From positions 310,001 through 374,000 of the forward strand of contig NZ_RQET01000001.1 of assembly GCF_004769195.1 (NCBI RefSeq): DNA of 64,000 nucleotides, written 5' to 3'. Within the stretch, counting starts at the first letter, position 1, and each line of letters opens with the position of its first letter. Under the pieces are notes generated by a model. It ran no database searches, was not told the origin of the DNA, and was given only the letters and a program-made list of their open reading frames with translations. Made by a program: the position numbers and the translations under genes. The DNA comes from Leptospira fletcheri. Its GTDB lineage: Bacteria; Spirochaetota; Leptospiria; Leptospirales; Leptospiraceae. Positions 22,723 to 32,799 of the stretch are shown one piece after another.

Positions 22723-24408
22723 TTAAAGCCTCCCTTCCTTTTTTTCCAAAGGAACCTTCGCGGAAATCGTAGTGCCGCCGCCGTGCTCGGAGCGAATCTT
22801 CAATTCCCCACCCAAAAAGATCGCGCGCTCTCGCATCCCGATCAGCCCCAACGATTTCGAGCTGACTATATCCGTTTCCGAGATACCTACTCCATTATCA
22901 CTGATCGTTAATACCACGTCGCATTCGGATCCTTCGACCGATACCTTTACTCGAGAGGCTCCCGAATGGCGTGCAACGTTCGTCAATGTTTCCTGAAAAA
23001 TACGGAACAGTGCCACGGAAATGTCCTTGTCGAACTTCTCCTCGCTTCCCTTCCTCTCGACGCTTAAAAAAATTCCCGTCCTATCCTGAAAATCCCTGCC
23101 GAACCAACGGATCCCTTCCAAAAACCCGAGGTCCTCTAAAACTAAGGGCCGTAGTTCCGTCGCGATCCTTCTAACGGAACCTATAGCCGCCTCGACGATG
23201 CCGTCCATGGATTTCAATTCTCGGGAAATGCGGGCGCTTTCTTTTGCGTCGTTCGATAGATTGGCACGGAGAAGAGAGAGATCTATCTTTAAGGCGGTAA
23301 GCAATTGTCCGAGCTCGTCGTGGACTTCCCTGGAAATTTTGATCCTCTCGTCTTCCCTAGCATCCTGTAATCGCGCGGATAATGCCCTCAACTGCTCCCT
23401 GGAACTGCGGAGCTCCTCTTCACCTAACTTTTGCTTGGTGATATCGATCATCACTCCGATCAACTTGGGAAAAATCCCCTTTTCCTTCACTGCTCGGACG
23501 ATATTTCGGAACCAAAGTACCCTCCCGTCCTGCGCGAGAATGCGAAAGATGATTTCGACGGAATCCCCTTCCGAAAGGGATTCCAAGCAGTGAACGACTT
23601 TCTTCCGATCGGCCGGGTACAGCCGGGAAAGCCAGGAAAGATCATCCCCCGTCCAACGTACGGACCGGAAACCCAGGAGCCCTTCCGCTTCACGACTCAA
23701 GTAACCGATACGCAAAGGTTTACCTTCCCCCTCCCAGAAAATCGCATGTACCTGCTCCACAAATTTTCTATAATGCGATTCCGCTTCCCTTAACAACTCT
23801 TCCGATTCGCATCTTTCGAAAACGCGCCCGATTTGGGAGCAGACGTTAAAAAGAGCTTCGATCAGAGAGGCTTCCGGAGCCGACGCCGAAAACAGAAATT
23901 CTAGGACACCCACCACCCGCTTCCTGACTCGGATCGGGATCACATAGGCCGACTTCACGCTCGTCTTTCCTACGGAGAGGATCCGAGCGAAATGAGGGTC
24001 TTCCCGTAGATCTTCGACCCAAAGAGGTTTTCCCTCCCTTGCCGCTCTCTTTGCAATCGATTCGAATTCCGAATTTCTGTCGTGTTCGAGAACTGCCCTT
24101 AAGTCGTTCGGAAAATCCTTCTCCCTCGAATACCAGACTGAAACAGGTTCGAATTCTCCGTTCCGATTCAATACATATCCCCGACCCAATTCCCAATTCG
24201 CGATCCTACAAATCCGATCTATTGCGAATTGAAGCAAGGATTCAGGGTCGGACGTCTCGTTTGCAGCGGTAGCGACCTGCTGTAGTAGATTCAACAGGGA
24301 AATCTTATGCAGAAGTTCTTCGGCAAAGAACTCGTCGTTCGGTCTGTATTCATTGCCGACTTCGGAGAGAAGAGAAAAACGTTTCATGAGGAAACCATGA
24401 ATCCTCAT
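22723..24408 (-). CDS. Soluble HisKA_3 sensor kinase with GAF and PAS domains (561 aa)
   Basis: A GAF-like domain (about 30-190), PAS/PAC (about 200-330, LGFRSVRWTGDDLSWLSRLYP), HisKA_3 with His363 in SREVHDELGQLLTALK, and an ATPase domain (ETLTNVARHSGA, DNGVGI, LGLIGMRERA). This is the NarX/DegS class that pairs with NarL-type regulators, and the partner gene follows by 2 bp. No membrane segment is seen, so the signal is cytoplasmic. The start is uncertain between the ATG at 24408 and one at 24387, and neither has a convincing ribosome binding site. Confidence 0.9.
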   Translation of the reverse strand: MRIHGFLMKRFSLLSEVGNEYRPNDEFFAEELLHKISLLNLLQQVATAANETSDPESLLQFAIDRICRIANWELGRGYVLNRNGEFEPVSVWYSREKDFPNDLRAVLEHDRNSEFESIAKRAAREGKPLWVEDLREDPHFARILSVGKTSVKSAYVIPIRVRKRVVGVLEFLFSASAPEASLIEALFNVCSQIGRVFERCESEELLREAESHYRKFVEQVHAIFWEGEGKPLRIGYLSREAEGLLGFRSVRWTGDDLSWLSRLYPADRKKVVHCLESLSEGDSVEIIFRILAQDGRVLWFRNIVRAVKEKGIFPKLIGVMIDITKQKLGEEELRSSREQLRALSARLQDAREDERIKISREVHDELGQLLTALKIDLSLLRANLSNDAKESARISRELKSMDGIVEAAIGSVRRIATELRPLVLEDLGFLEGIRWFGRDFQDRTGIFLSVERKGSEEKFDKDISVALFRIFQETLTNVARHSGASRVKVSVEGSECDVVLTISDNGVGISETDIVSSKSLGLIGMRERAIFLGGELKIRSEHGGGTTISAKVPLEKKEGRL

Positions 24409-24480
24409 GAATAATACGAATTTGTAATTCGGATTTCAATCCGTTTTTATGCGAAAATGGAATGAACCGGGAGTTATTTT

Positions 24481-26292
24481 CTAATTTGAGGGGAAAAAGA
24501 GAGCAATTTCGCCGAACGCAAAATAACCGGAAGAGTCGGAGATTTCGTTCTGGTTTTTAAAGAGTCCGGCAAGAGAACTCATTCCTCCAGCCGACGTTCC
24601 GATAAAGGAATAGTTCGCGGAAGCTGCACCGGAAAAAGGTAACCCGAGGAAACCGGCGCTTAGAAAAACGTATGTTTTTCCGACAGAACTAGAGAAACCG
24701 TTCGCGGCGACCGATAAATCCGCAAATCCGTCCGCATTTCTGTCTTCCAACAATACGGGATTTCCGAACGTGTTGGAAGCGGATTCTCCGAGAATGACGG
24801 TAGCGGCGGTGGTGGAGACTCCTCCGGAACCTTGCCCCATAAATACGTAGGCTGCTCCGGTCGAAGAAGAGACCCCGTTCGCTCCCACGGCGAGATCCAA
24901 TAAACCGTCACCGTTTACATCGCCTGTACTAAGGGACACGCCGAACGTATCTCCGCTATTGACTCCGTTCAGAAAAACATTGGCACTCGTCGCCACCGAC
25001 GCCGTAACTCCTCCGGAACCGGAAGAGTGAAAGATGTAAACTTTGCCGGTATAAGTGTTAGTATAGCGTGTCGCGCCGACCTGCAAGTCTCCATATCCAT
25101 CCCCGTTGAGATCTGCGATATTAACCGAGATTCCGAAATCGTTATACGAAGTCTCTCCCGGAATGGAAGTATTGGCGCCTCCGGCTGCAGTAGCGGTGAT
25201 ACCGCCCGCGCCGGAACTATGAAACACGAATACTTGTCCGGCAGAGGTCGAAACCATATTTCCCCCCACCGCTAGATCCGCATAACCGTCTCCGTTAATA
25301 TCCCCCAAAGCGACCGAAGCGCCGAAATTGCTGGATGCGACTCCAGTAATAGTAGCATTCGCGCTGGCCGAACTTGCGGCAACGATCCCGGAAGAACCTG
25401 AGCTTTGAAAGACGAATGCCTGGCCTGTCGACGCTGAATAAGCGTAGGCGCCTACGCCTAGATCCTCGTACCCGTCTCCGTTCACGTCCGCGATTGTCAA
25501 AGAATAACCGAATAAAGCGCCTCCAGGACCGGCGATCGCGGTGTTGGCGCTGGAAACGCTCGTAGCGGTGATGCCTGCCGAACCGGTACTATGAAATATA
25601 TAGACATATCCGGTACCGCCGCCGGTAATTCCGTTCGCGGCTACGATGATATCCGCATAACCGTCTCCGTTAATATCTCCCAAAGCGAGAGCGTTTCCGA
25701 AATACGAATTTGCCCCGGATCCCGTAATCGTTACATTTGCCTGCGCCGCGGTAGAACCGGTGAAAGGGGCCGTACCGGTTCCATAAAACACGTACACCTG
25801 TCCCAAATTTCCGGAATACAAAGATGCCCCTGCCAGAATATCCACAAAGCCGTCTCCGTTGATATCCTTATTCGTTCCTTTTTGTACGCTCTGGCTCAAA
25901 TTCGCGACGATGTTCCCTGAAAGGTCCACGCTCCGTATTTGGATGGAATGGATACTCCCTTTTTTCCAAAGCGATCCTCCCGTAGGAAGTTGGAATCGCC
26001 AAGAATTCGTTCCGATGGCAGGCGAGAACGAACCGCCGTCCAGGCTGACCTCTACCCTGTTCAAAGAACCCACCGCCGTTCCGACCAAAAAACCGGATTG
26101 CAATAGAGCGTTATTCGCTTTCGGAAGATTTAAGATGTGTATCCCGTTTCCGGTCAAGGTTGCGATGCAGACCGGGTTGATTAGGCAGGTATCCCACCAT
26201 GCTTTCGAATATAGAATGCCGGGATTATAGGTGGTCTTGATCGCACAGGAATTCAATAAGAGTAGAAAAAGAACAACTCGTAAACGACGCAT
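24481..26292 (-). CDS. FG-GAP repeat lipoprotein, integrin-alpha-like propeller (603 aa)
   Basis: A short basic start and the lipobox LLNSC put the lipidated Cys at residue 16. The rest is a beta-propeller of about seven FG-GAP repeats, each with a calcium-loop motif such as DINGDGYAD, DVNGDGYED, DLNGDGYGD, DVNGDGLLD or DRNADGFAD, separated by Ser/Gly-rich strands ending in VYIFHSSG-like sequence. Such proteins sit on the outer surface and may bind matrix or polysaccharide, which is inference. The ATG at 26292 follows GGAAG and is preferred over one at 26304. Confidence 0.88.
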   Translation of the reverse strand: MRRLRVVLFLLLLNSCAIKTTYNPGILYSKAWWDTCLINPVCIATLTGNGIHILNLPKANNALLQSGFLVGTAVGSLNRVEVSLDGGSFSPAIGTNSWRFQLPTGGSLWKKGSIHSIQIRSVDLSGNIVANLSQSVQKGTNKDINGDGFVDILAGASLYSGNLGQVYVFYGTGTAPFTGSTAAQANVTITGSGANSYFGNALALGDINGDGYADIIVAANGITGGGTGYVYIFHSTGSAGITATSVSSANTAIAGPGGALFGYSLTIADVNGDGYEDLGVGAYAYSASTGQAFVFQSSGSSGIVAASSASANATITGVASSNFGASVALGDINGDGYADLAVGGNMVSTSAGQVFVFHSSGAGGITATAAGGANTSIPGETSYNDFGISVNIADLNGDGYGDLQVGATRYTNTYTGKVYIFHSSGSGGVTASVATSANVFLNGVNSGDTFGVSLSTGDVNGDGLLDLAVGANGVSSSTGAAYVFMGQGSGGVSTTAATVILGESASNTFGNPVLLEDRNADGFADLSVAANGFSSSVGKTYVFLSAGFLGLPFSGAASANYSFIGTSAGGMSSLAGLFKNQNEISDSSGYFAFGEIALFFPSN

Positions 26293-26412
26293 CCGCACTT
26301 CCATTCGATAAACTTATGGAAAATAATTTTTTGCGAACGAAATAGATCAATTCAAATAAAGGGGAAACGAAGTTTCTCTCCAGAGAGCCCCATTTTGCCG
26401 GACGAGTCTACA

Positions 26413-27033
26413 TCAAGGACAGGACATTCCGGTGGCTTGGGAGTTGACGTTACTAGCGGTTTTGGTATAGGCGGTCATACTGCTTTGGGTCATCGTCAAG
26501 GTCAGAGTATAAGTCCCGCTGCCGCCGGCGCTAGATCCCCAATCCCTGCCTACCGCAATCCGGTACGTTCCAAGAGTAGAAAGCGCCTGAGAAATCGTCA
26601 CCGATTGATTTTGGTTCGCATTCGTGGGAGGAGATGGGCAAGTATGATCGGTCGTGGCTCCGTTCAATAGGTTCGTGCCGCTTAGGGCCACCCCAGGAGC
26701 ATACACGGCCAATCGAACGACGGAAGTTCCCGTCACTGCTGTTACGGCGATCGAGAGAGTGTCCGCCGCGGTAACCGGCACATCATACACGTTTTCACAG
26801 TTCGGATAAGAGGCAAGAATACAGGTCCAAGAATCGCTGAGCGATTGAGTACTCACCGGAATCGCAGCAGCAGTTCCTGCGCTAGCCGCAGCTGCCTGGA
26901 TCAAAGAAAGCGCTTGGCTAAGCATCATTCCGCTTGCCTGAGAGGTATCTACGGAAATTTTTTGAGCGTTATTGCAATTCCAGACCAAAATTGGCAGAGC
27001 AAAAAAAACCAGTTTTTTCCATGCATTGCCCAT
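26413..27033 (-). CDS. Predicted lipoprotein with PPC-like beta domain (206 aa)
   Basis: The start at 27033 is chosen because GAGGGG precedes it and a signal sequence (FFALPILVWNC) follows, with lipidation expected at that Cys. After an Ala/Ser-rich linker, residues from about 90 onward (ADTLSIAVTAVTGTSVVRLA and GTYTLTLT at the end) resemble a bacterial pre-peptidase C-terminal domain, a small beta sandwich. Cysteines in SWTCILASYPNCENV and near the end could pair. It lies about 120 bp upstream of the FG-GAP gene on the same strand. The function is unknown. Confidence 0.65.
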   Translation of the reverse strand: MGNAWKKLVFFALPILVWNCNNAQKISVDTSQASGMMLSQALSLIQAAAASAGTAAAIPVSTQSLSDSWTCILASYPNCENVYDVPVTAADTLSIAVTAVTGTSVVRLAVYAPGVALSGTNLLNGATTDHTCPSPPTNANQNQSVTISQALSTLGTYRIAVGRDWGSSAGGSGTYTLTLTMTQSSMTAYTKTASNVNSQATGMSCP

Positions 27034-27297
27034 AAGCACCCCTCTAAGGACAGATTTGCAAACAGTTCGTTCACAAATCAATAATAAATTTATTTCCAAA
27101 AATCCCTTTTACACGCCCGCCAAAATTACAGTCCGACGAGGATCTTTCCAGAGAGATCCTCCGTAATTCTTCGGTACCGGAAGTAGTAAAACCTCCGTAC
27201 TCTTCAGGATAGTATAACAAACGACTTCCGGAATCTTGACGAAGAAATCCGCATTGGTTTCTTTTTTTTTCGATGCGATTCCGCCTACCCCAGGTCG

Positions 27298-27747
27298 TCA
27301 GGATTGGATCAAAGAAATCGCCGTATCCTGGTCGAGAACGCAGTAGCAGATATAAGGTTTATGCTGAGTCGCCAAATACGCTTCCACCGTCGAAAAGAAA
27401 TCCTTCCAAGGAGGATCCGTCCAAGTGGAATTGATGACGGTGCATCCTGCACTTGCCTTGTCCACGAATTTGGAAGTACTACTCTTTGCATGGATGTCCA
27501 CTGCAAGGAAATCGGTTTGTTTACTGGCAATCGGTTCGTCTTTCCATTGGAACCAAGGTTTATCGGAAGAATGAGGCTCGTACCTGTTGACGGTAACCTT
27601 GGAATACTGAGTCAGAGCCTGGTGTCCTCGATGGATTCCGACCTTATACTTGTAGATCCCCTGAGCGATCCTTGCGGTCCCGTTAATGTTCATCGGATGC
27701 TGGAGCCAATACAAGCCGGGATCGAATCTTCGTTTCCTCGAAAGCGC
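27298..27747 (-). pseudogene. N-terminally truncated remnant of a SAGC-motif secreted protein
   Basis: The open frame begins right at the end of the patatin remnant and lacks a good start (TTG at 27714 or ATG at 27693, neither with a ribosome binding site). The content FDPGLYWLQHPMNINGTARI, VGIHRGHQALTQ, VTVNR and FVDKASAGCTVI matches, from memory, the C-terminal half of a family with a PGLYYL-PMNPKGTA, IHRG and SAGCQV pattern found in Bacteroidetes and spirochaetes. The N-terminal part expected for that family is absent, so this is probably a broken gene joined to the patatin fragment by deletion. It could still be expressed as a short protein. Confidence 0.5.
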
Positions 27748-28562
27748 TAGAAGTAATCCGCTACGAATCTAGAATCTAGAGATTCTGCCATTACTTTTCC
27801 ATAATTTACGAACCGGTCTATATACTGCACGTTATCCAATTCGTTTTCTTTTTCCTGCAAGAGAATATCGAATCGTTTGAATTTGAACGAGTCGTTTACC
27901 CCGGCGATATACTTCGCAGCAAGAACCTGACCGATCGTGGATTCGGTCCTCGCCTCGAACGGATAGTCAACGATCTGTTCCATAAAATTCTCTTTGGAAG
28001 CCGTTTCGTAAGGAACGGATATGTCTAGATTTCCGGTTCCTAAAGACAGAAGAAAGGTTCCTTCCTTCCACCAATTTTTGGCGGCGATTTCGGACAAAAT
28101 AAAATGAATCGTATTATTGTTCACCCCCTGCCCTCCGTCCTGGAACACTCCCCCTTTACCCGCTTTTTTCGTACCATCGGGCAAGTAGGCCGTCCATTGG
28201 TAATCCGGGACGTTGATTTTTCCGAAATAATACGCCGCGGAAAGAGCCGACCAAGAGATGACTTCCCATAGCTTCATCCCACCGTCGTAATCCTCCCAGG
28301 ATTTTAAAAAATGCGTCCGTTTGGAACAAAGGTTAAACGACGTAGCCATGAAATGTGTTTTTACATCCTTCATCGACAGCGATTCCAACGGCAATCCCGC
28401 CGAGGTGGTCGTATTCTTGATCTGCTCGATGAAAGGATTCCGATCGTACTTCGCCCTCAGCCAGTTTCCTGGGTTCCATCGAGTCCTGGGCGTAAACAAG
28501 TCGGCTCCCTTTTTAATGTAAAAATCCGCGATCGTCGTAGCAGGAACCCCGGTCGCTTTCCA
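27747..28562 (-). pseudogene. 5'-truncated patatin-like phospholipase
   Basis: The frame opens just after a TAA at 28563-28565 and reads KATGVPATTIADFYIKKGADLF, typical of the region that follows the nucleophile segment of patatins. It continues to DGGQGVNNN with the catalytic Asp, then LLSLGTGN. The upstream part with the oxyanion loop and the GxSxG serine is missing, and no homologous continuation is seen before the divergent gene at 28773. A TTG at 28499 could start a 250-aa product, but it would lack half of the catalytic dyad. It reads as a decayed gene. Confidence 0.65.
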
Positions 28563-28772
28563 TTATAAATTCGTAGAACATTCAATTTTTATCGCGTTTT
28601 TTGACAATTAAGAATCGATGTCATTCCGTCAAAAATAAGGGACGATTCCTTTCGATCGGACACAAAATAGGAAATTTTACACAGAATCGGAATTAGGAAA
28701 TATATTTACACGGAATTCGATACGGGCTAGATTGCTTTTCGTTTTATTCCGCTTTGAATCCGCGGCAGACTC

Positions 28773-29885
28773 ATGTTTCTATCCAAAATAGCGAATATAT
28801 ACAGAAATCAGGACTATTTAACGTCCAAAAAAGCCCAACACATATTCGTATTGAACGTTTGCACGATTCTACTGAGCATTTTCGCGACCGCACTTTACTG
28901 GAGCAAAGGTCTCAGACCGGGCTACGTAATTATATTCTCCTCTTCCTTGATTTCCGCCCTGTTGATCTTGAGAAAAAGGTTCGGCTGGGCGGTAAAAGTG
29001 AATCTATTCTTCGGTCTGGTGTCCGTAACCGCGGGATGGTTCTTCGGAGCGAAGGAAGGGAACGTGATCTTCTCCATCTCCACGTTGATCATCGTATTTC
29101 TGTATCTCTCGAATATCAGAATGACGATTTTGGTTTCCGTTTATTGTTTCTGCCTCTTACTTTTACGTCCTCTATTAACCGACCATCCGAATTTTGCCAA
29201 CCTGATCTCTTTTTCGGATACTCTGGTGATGTATTCCACCTTCGCGATTATTTCCATTCTTACGGTTCACGTGATCCAGGTTTATATCCGGGAAAAGGAT
29301 CTTTTGATCCAGGAAGTCCATCATCGAGTCCGGAACAACCTACAGATACTTTCCGGATTAGTGGAACTGCAAAAAAACGAAGTGTCCGAAGAGACTTTCT
29401 CTCATCTCGTGGAATTCCAGGACCGGATCTCCGCCCTCGCCAAAGTCCATGATCTCGTCTACCAATCGGAGAATTATTTGAGGGTGGATTGCGAATTAGT
29501 GCTCGAGGAGATCTCGTCTCGTTTGACTGCGGAAACCCCGAAGAAGATCTTGTTCTACCCGAAATGGAAGGAAGTGAATCTATCGATCGACTTGGCGCTT
29601 CCATTGTCCTTGGTATTCAACGAAATCGTTCTGACTGCGATCCATAGGGATCCAAGCCCCCACCTACCTTCCCAAATGACCGTAGGTTGGGAAAGAACGG
29701 ATTCGAAAGTGCGAATCTCTTTCATCGACTCGGTCGGAGGATTGGGAAAAGCGGACAGGGAAGCTGCGAGTCATGCTGGTTCTATCTTGATCGACATCCT
29801 GACAAGACAATTGAAAGGAAAGGTGGAAACTCTGGACAACTCCGGAAAAATGATGGTCCTGGAATTTCCCGTCGGTGTCATTTAA
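28773..29885 (+). CDS. Membrane HisKA_2 sensor histidine kinase (370 aa)
   Basis: Six or so hydrophobic segments fill residues 25-168 with only short loops, followed by the HisKA_2 box EVHHRVRNNLQILSGLVELQ (His183 likely phosphorylated) and a C-terminal ATPase-like domain (LPLSLVFNEIV). The ATPase motifs are weak: the usual DNGxG becomes DSVGGLG and the final GLxL box is altered, so activity may be low. The gene is divergent from the patatin remnant and has no adjacent response regulator. The start ATG has no clear ribosome binding site. Confidence 0.85.
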   Translation: MFLSKIANIYRNQDYLTSKKAQHIFVLNVCTILLSIFATALYWSKGLRPGYVIIFSSSLISALLILRKRFGWAVKVNLFFGLVSVTAGWFFGAKEGNVIFSISTLIIVFLYLSNIRMTILVSVYCFCLLLLRPLLTDHPNFANLISFSDTLVMYSTFAIISILTVHVIQVYIREKDLLIQEVHHRVRNNLQILSGLVELQKNEVSEETFSHLVEFQDRISALAKVHDLVYQSENYLRVDCELVLEEISSRLTAETPKKILFYPKWKEVNLSIDLALPLSLVFNEIVLTAIHRDPSPHLPSQMTVGWERTDSKVRISFIDSVGGLGKADREAASHAGSILIDILTRQLKGKVETLDNSGKMMVLEFPVGVI

Positions 29886-29959
29886 GTTCGTTTATTAAAG
29901 ACACATCCGAAGAAAAAGAGAACGATCCTCCGATTGTCATGTAGTAAATAAATTTTATA

Positions 29960-29987
29960 TTGACAATCCGTCGGTATTGTTTAATTA
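29960..29987 (+). promoter_or_regulatory. Candidate promoter with dyad, upstream of the TonB receptor gene
   Basis: TTGACA and TAATTA are 16 bp apart. The spacer contains the inverted repeat ACAAT-N8-ATTGT at 29963-29980, whose half-sites match perfectly and which is placed where a repressor or MerR-type activator could act. No Fur-box-like sequence was seen. Confidence 0.4.
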
Positions 29988-30030
29988 AACCGGGCTCCGC
30001 AAAACCGATCTTGCAGCTTGGAATTTCCGA

Positions 30031-32766
30031 ATGGGTCAGAATCAGATATGCCGGTACTTATTTGTAATATATCTATTCTTCCTCTCTACGACTACAAACG
30101 CGCAAAGCATATTAGAACACGTTTATGTAGGACAGTTTCTCTCTTACGATTCGAAATTAGAACCGGAAATCTCCAAAAAGGCGGTCGACCGTTTAAAATC
30201 CAGGTTAGAGTCACTCCAGTACTCCGTCGAAATTCTCCCCGCTTCCAGTCCGGAAGAAAATCTAAAAAGAGTTTCGAAAGGGAATCTTTATATTTCCGGG
30301 TTTTATAGAAGAGACAAGGCCACCGGAAAACTCGTATTGTACGGTCACATTTACAATTCCGAAAAGGGAATTTTGATCGACGCTTACAACAGTTACAACG
30401 AGGTCCAAGGACTGGAGGAAATCAAGGACAGTCTGCCGAAAGACGAAGGGCACCAATCCGACGAAAGCGTATTGGAACAGTTCGTCCAAAAAATCGTTCT
30501 ATCGATCCGGATCAATAAGAACAAGTTGGAGCGGAGAGAGAACATCAACGAGTACGTACTTTCCAATCCGATCAGTAAGAGATTCAGCTTTCCCGTACAA
30601 AAAGAGGATATAAAGAAATCCACGGAGCAGGTCTTTGACCTTTTACAATCGCAAGTGTCGACTGCTTCCACGAAGACGGAAGTACGGACTCACGATGCTC
30701 CCGACTTGGTTTCCGTGATTTCCGACAAGGAATTGCTCCAGTTCGGAAGGATCTCCCTCAACGACGTACTCGGGAATCTTCCCGGTTATGCCCCTTCTCA
30801 GGATTACGATCGGTCAACGGTCAGTTACAGAGGAATGTTCGAAGGCTGGAATAACAACCACCTTTTGATGCTGGTGGACGGAGTACAATTCAACGATAAC
30901 CTGTACGGTTCCGCGTATACCTCGGAGATTACTCCGTTGAATATGCTGAAATCCGTCGAGGTAGTTCGCGGACCCGGTTCCGCATTGTACGGAAGTAATG
31001 CCATGAACGGGATCATTTCTCTGAACACGATCTCTGGCAAGGACCTAAACGGGGAGATGCAGACACGAGCTAGGGTCGGAACCGGAGGAACTCAGATCTA
31101 CGATTTCAGAACGGGGAATACGGGAAAATTATTCGATTACGTCCTAAGCTATAATTCCTACCAAACGAACGGAAATAATTACAAGGATTACGACGGCTCC
31201 GGTAGAACGGATATCACGGGAGCGAACGCGAAATTTGCGGTTCAAGACGCGAGATCCAACTATTATCTCTTCACAAAATTGGAAGGAAAGGATGCGCTGG
31301 AAGGACTCTCCTTCCAATACCATAGACAGTATTGGAACTTTCAAACGGGACACGGATGGCTCTGGGCGATTCCGGATTATAACGGGCCGATGAGCGAATA
31401 CAGGGACATCGGTTCCATGAAATATAAAAACAAAATCGGTTCCAAGCTGACTCACGAATACGTCCTACAGTACCAAAATCACAGCATCGATTGGAATACG
31501 CGTTACGAACCCAACGGAGGATCCGCGGGATTCTATCCCGCCGGAGTCACGGAATATCTGAAAACGAACGGACAAAGTATGTTCGGGCGAGCTCAGCTTA
31601 CCTACGATCTCGGAAACGCCGGGAGTATCTTGGCAGGGGTGGAAACGACCCGATTTCTATATACCGGAGACAAGAGCCACTATGCGAATGCGAACCTCAC
31701 GGATGCGGCGGACAGCTACCCCCCTTTTCCGAATAACGCGAACGGAAACCTGGGTCCTTGGCTAGCTTGGATCAAAGATAAGCCCGTCTGGACGGTCGGG
31801 GTCTTCGGCCAAATGGTATCGCCCAAATTCTTCTACGATAAACTCCAATTAACGATCGGAGTAAGGAACGACCAAACCGTACAGCACTATCTCGGAATCG
31901 ACAATCCTTACAGTGGTTTTTTAGGTTTTCCTTATGCTCCACACGCTAAAAGAGTCTTTAGAAAAACCAGCCCGAAAGCCGCCCTCGTATATACGATCAC
32001 TAGAAATCTGAATTTAAAGCTGATGGGCGGACAAGCCTTCCGGACACCTTCGATCACGGAAATGTTCGGAGCGAATACGTTCTCTCTGGCTTCCAACCCC
32101 AGGCAATTGCGGCCGGAAATCGTACGGGATTATGAAGCCGCCATCGACTGGTATCTCAATCAATACGTAAACTTCAGAGTGAACTACTTCATCCGAAATT
32201 TCCAGAATCAGATTTTTTATAGCCTACAGAACAATAACCTAAGTACGAACATATACTCTGCGGTGACAAACGGTGCGGAGGCGGAGATAAACTTCACCTA
32301 TAATCGAATTTCCGGATTTATAAACTACTCTTATGCGCATCGGTTAAGCGAAAAAATGCTGGATAAGACGGTCTCTGCGAGCCAGAACCAGATGACCTGG
32401 GCACCCTCCCATATCGCGAATGGAGGGATACGGTACCAGACGGCTAAGTTTGAAGGAAGCATCCAAGCCCACTTTCAAGGGACCGTCTATCGTAGGGCAT
32501 CGGACTTCGGAACCATCGATACGACCACCGGGATATTGCAATCCGATTCCAGGTTACAATATCCCCAATACCGCCCCAATTACGTGAGGAACTGGACGAA
32601 TGTGGACGTTCGTATAGCGTATCATCTTACCGAAAAGATCAGCATCGGACTATTCGCGTCCAACCTACTCAATAACCAGCAGAAGCTGATCAAAATAAAC
32701 AATTTTCCGTTCGATTACTCCAACCAACAAAGGCAGATCCTGGTGGATCTTAACGCTTCGTTTTAA
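30031..32766 (+). CDS. TonB-dependent outer-membrane receptor with extra N-terminal domain (911 aa)
   Basis: Outer-membrane transporter. A signal sequence (YLFVIYLFFLSTTTNAQS) is followed by an unusual periplasmic region of about 190 residues, then the plug domain (ISLNDVLGNLPGYAPSQ, VDGVQFNDNLYGS, MLKSVEVVRGPGSALYGSNA, GIISLNTISG) and a long beta-barrel that ends in a C-terminal Phe (ILVDLNASF). The extra domain (LEHVYVGQFLSYDSKLEP to about residue 210) was not recognised. It reads like a small sheet-helix domain and does not look like an STN secretin-like domain. The substrate cannot be told. The ATG at 30031 has GGAA 8 bp upstream. Confidence 0.9.
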   Translation: MGQNQICRYLFVIYLFFLSTTTNAQSILEHVYVGQFLSYDSKLEPEISKKAVDRLKSRLESLQYSVEILPASSPEENLKRVSKGNLYISGFYRRDKATGKLVLYGHIYNSEKGILIDAYNSYNEVQGLEEIKDSLPKDEGHQSDESVLEQFVQKIVLSIRINKNKLERRENINEYVLSNPISKRFSFPVQKEDIKKSTEQVFDLLQSQVSTASTKTEVRTHDAPDLVSVISDKELLQFGRISLNDVLGNLPGYAPSQDYDRSTVSYRGMFEGWNNNHLLMLVDGVQFNDNLYGSAYTSEITPLNMLKSVEVVRGPGSALYGSNAMNGIISLNTISGKDLNGEMQTRARVGTGGTQIYDFRTGNTGKLFDYVLSYNSYQTNGNNYKDYDGSGRTDITGANAKFAVQDARSNYYLFTKLEGKDALEGLSFQYHRQYWNFQTGHGWLWAIPDYNGPMSEYRDIGSMKYKNKIGSKLTHEYVLQYQNHSIDWNTRYEPNGGSAGFYPAGVTEYLKTNGQSMFGRAQLTYDLGNAGSILAGVETTRFLYTGDKSHYANANLTDAADSYPPFPNNANGNLGPWLAWIKDKPVWTVGVFGQMVSPKFFYDKLQLTIGVRNDQTVQHYLGIDNPYSGFLGFPYAPHAKRVFRKTSPKAALVYTITRNLNLKLMGGQAFRTPSITEMFGANTFSLASNPRQLRPEIVRDYEAAIDWYLNQYVNFRVNYFIRNFQNQIFYSLQNNNLSTNIYSAVTNGAEAEINFTYNRISGFINYSYAHRLSEKMLDKTVSASQNQMTWAPSHIANGGIRYQTAKFEGSIQAHFQGTVYRRASDFGTIDTTTGILQSDSRLQYPQYRPNYVRNWTNVDVRIAYHLTEKISIGLFASNLLNNQQKLIKINNFPFDYSNQQRQILVDLNASF

Positions 32767-32799
32767 GCGAAGATCCGATTTCCCGGAACAAGCAGAAGT

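Noticed and set aside
29886..30030. Fur box at the TonB receptor gene
   Set aside because: No GATAATGATAATCATTATC-like sequence is present. The dyad seen is different.
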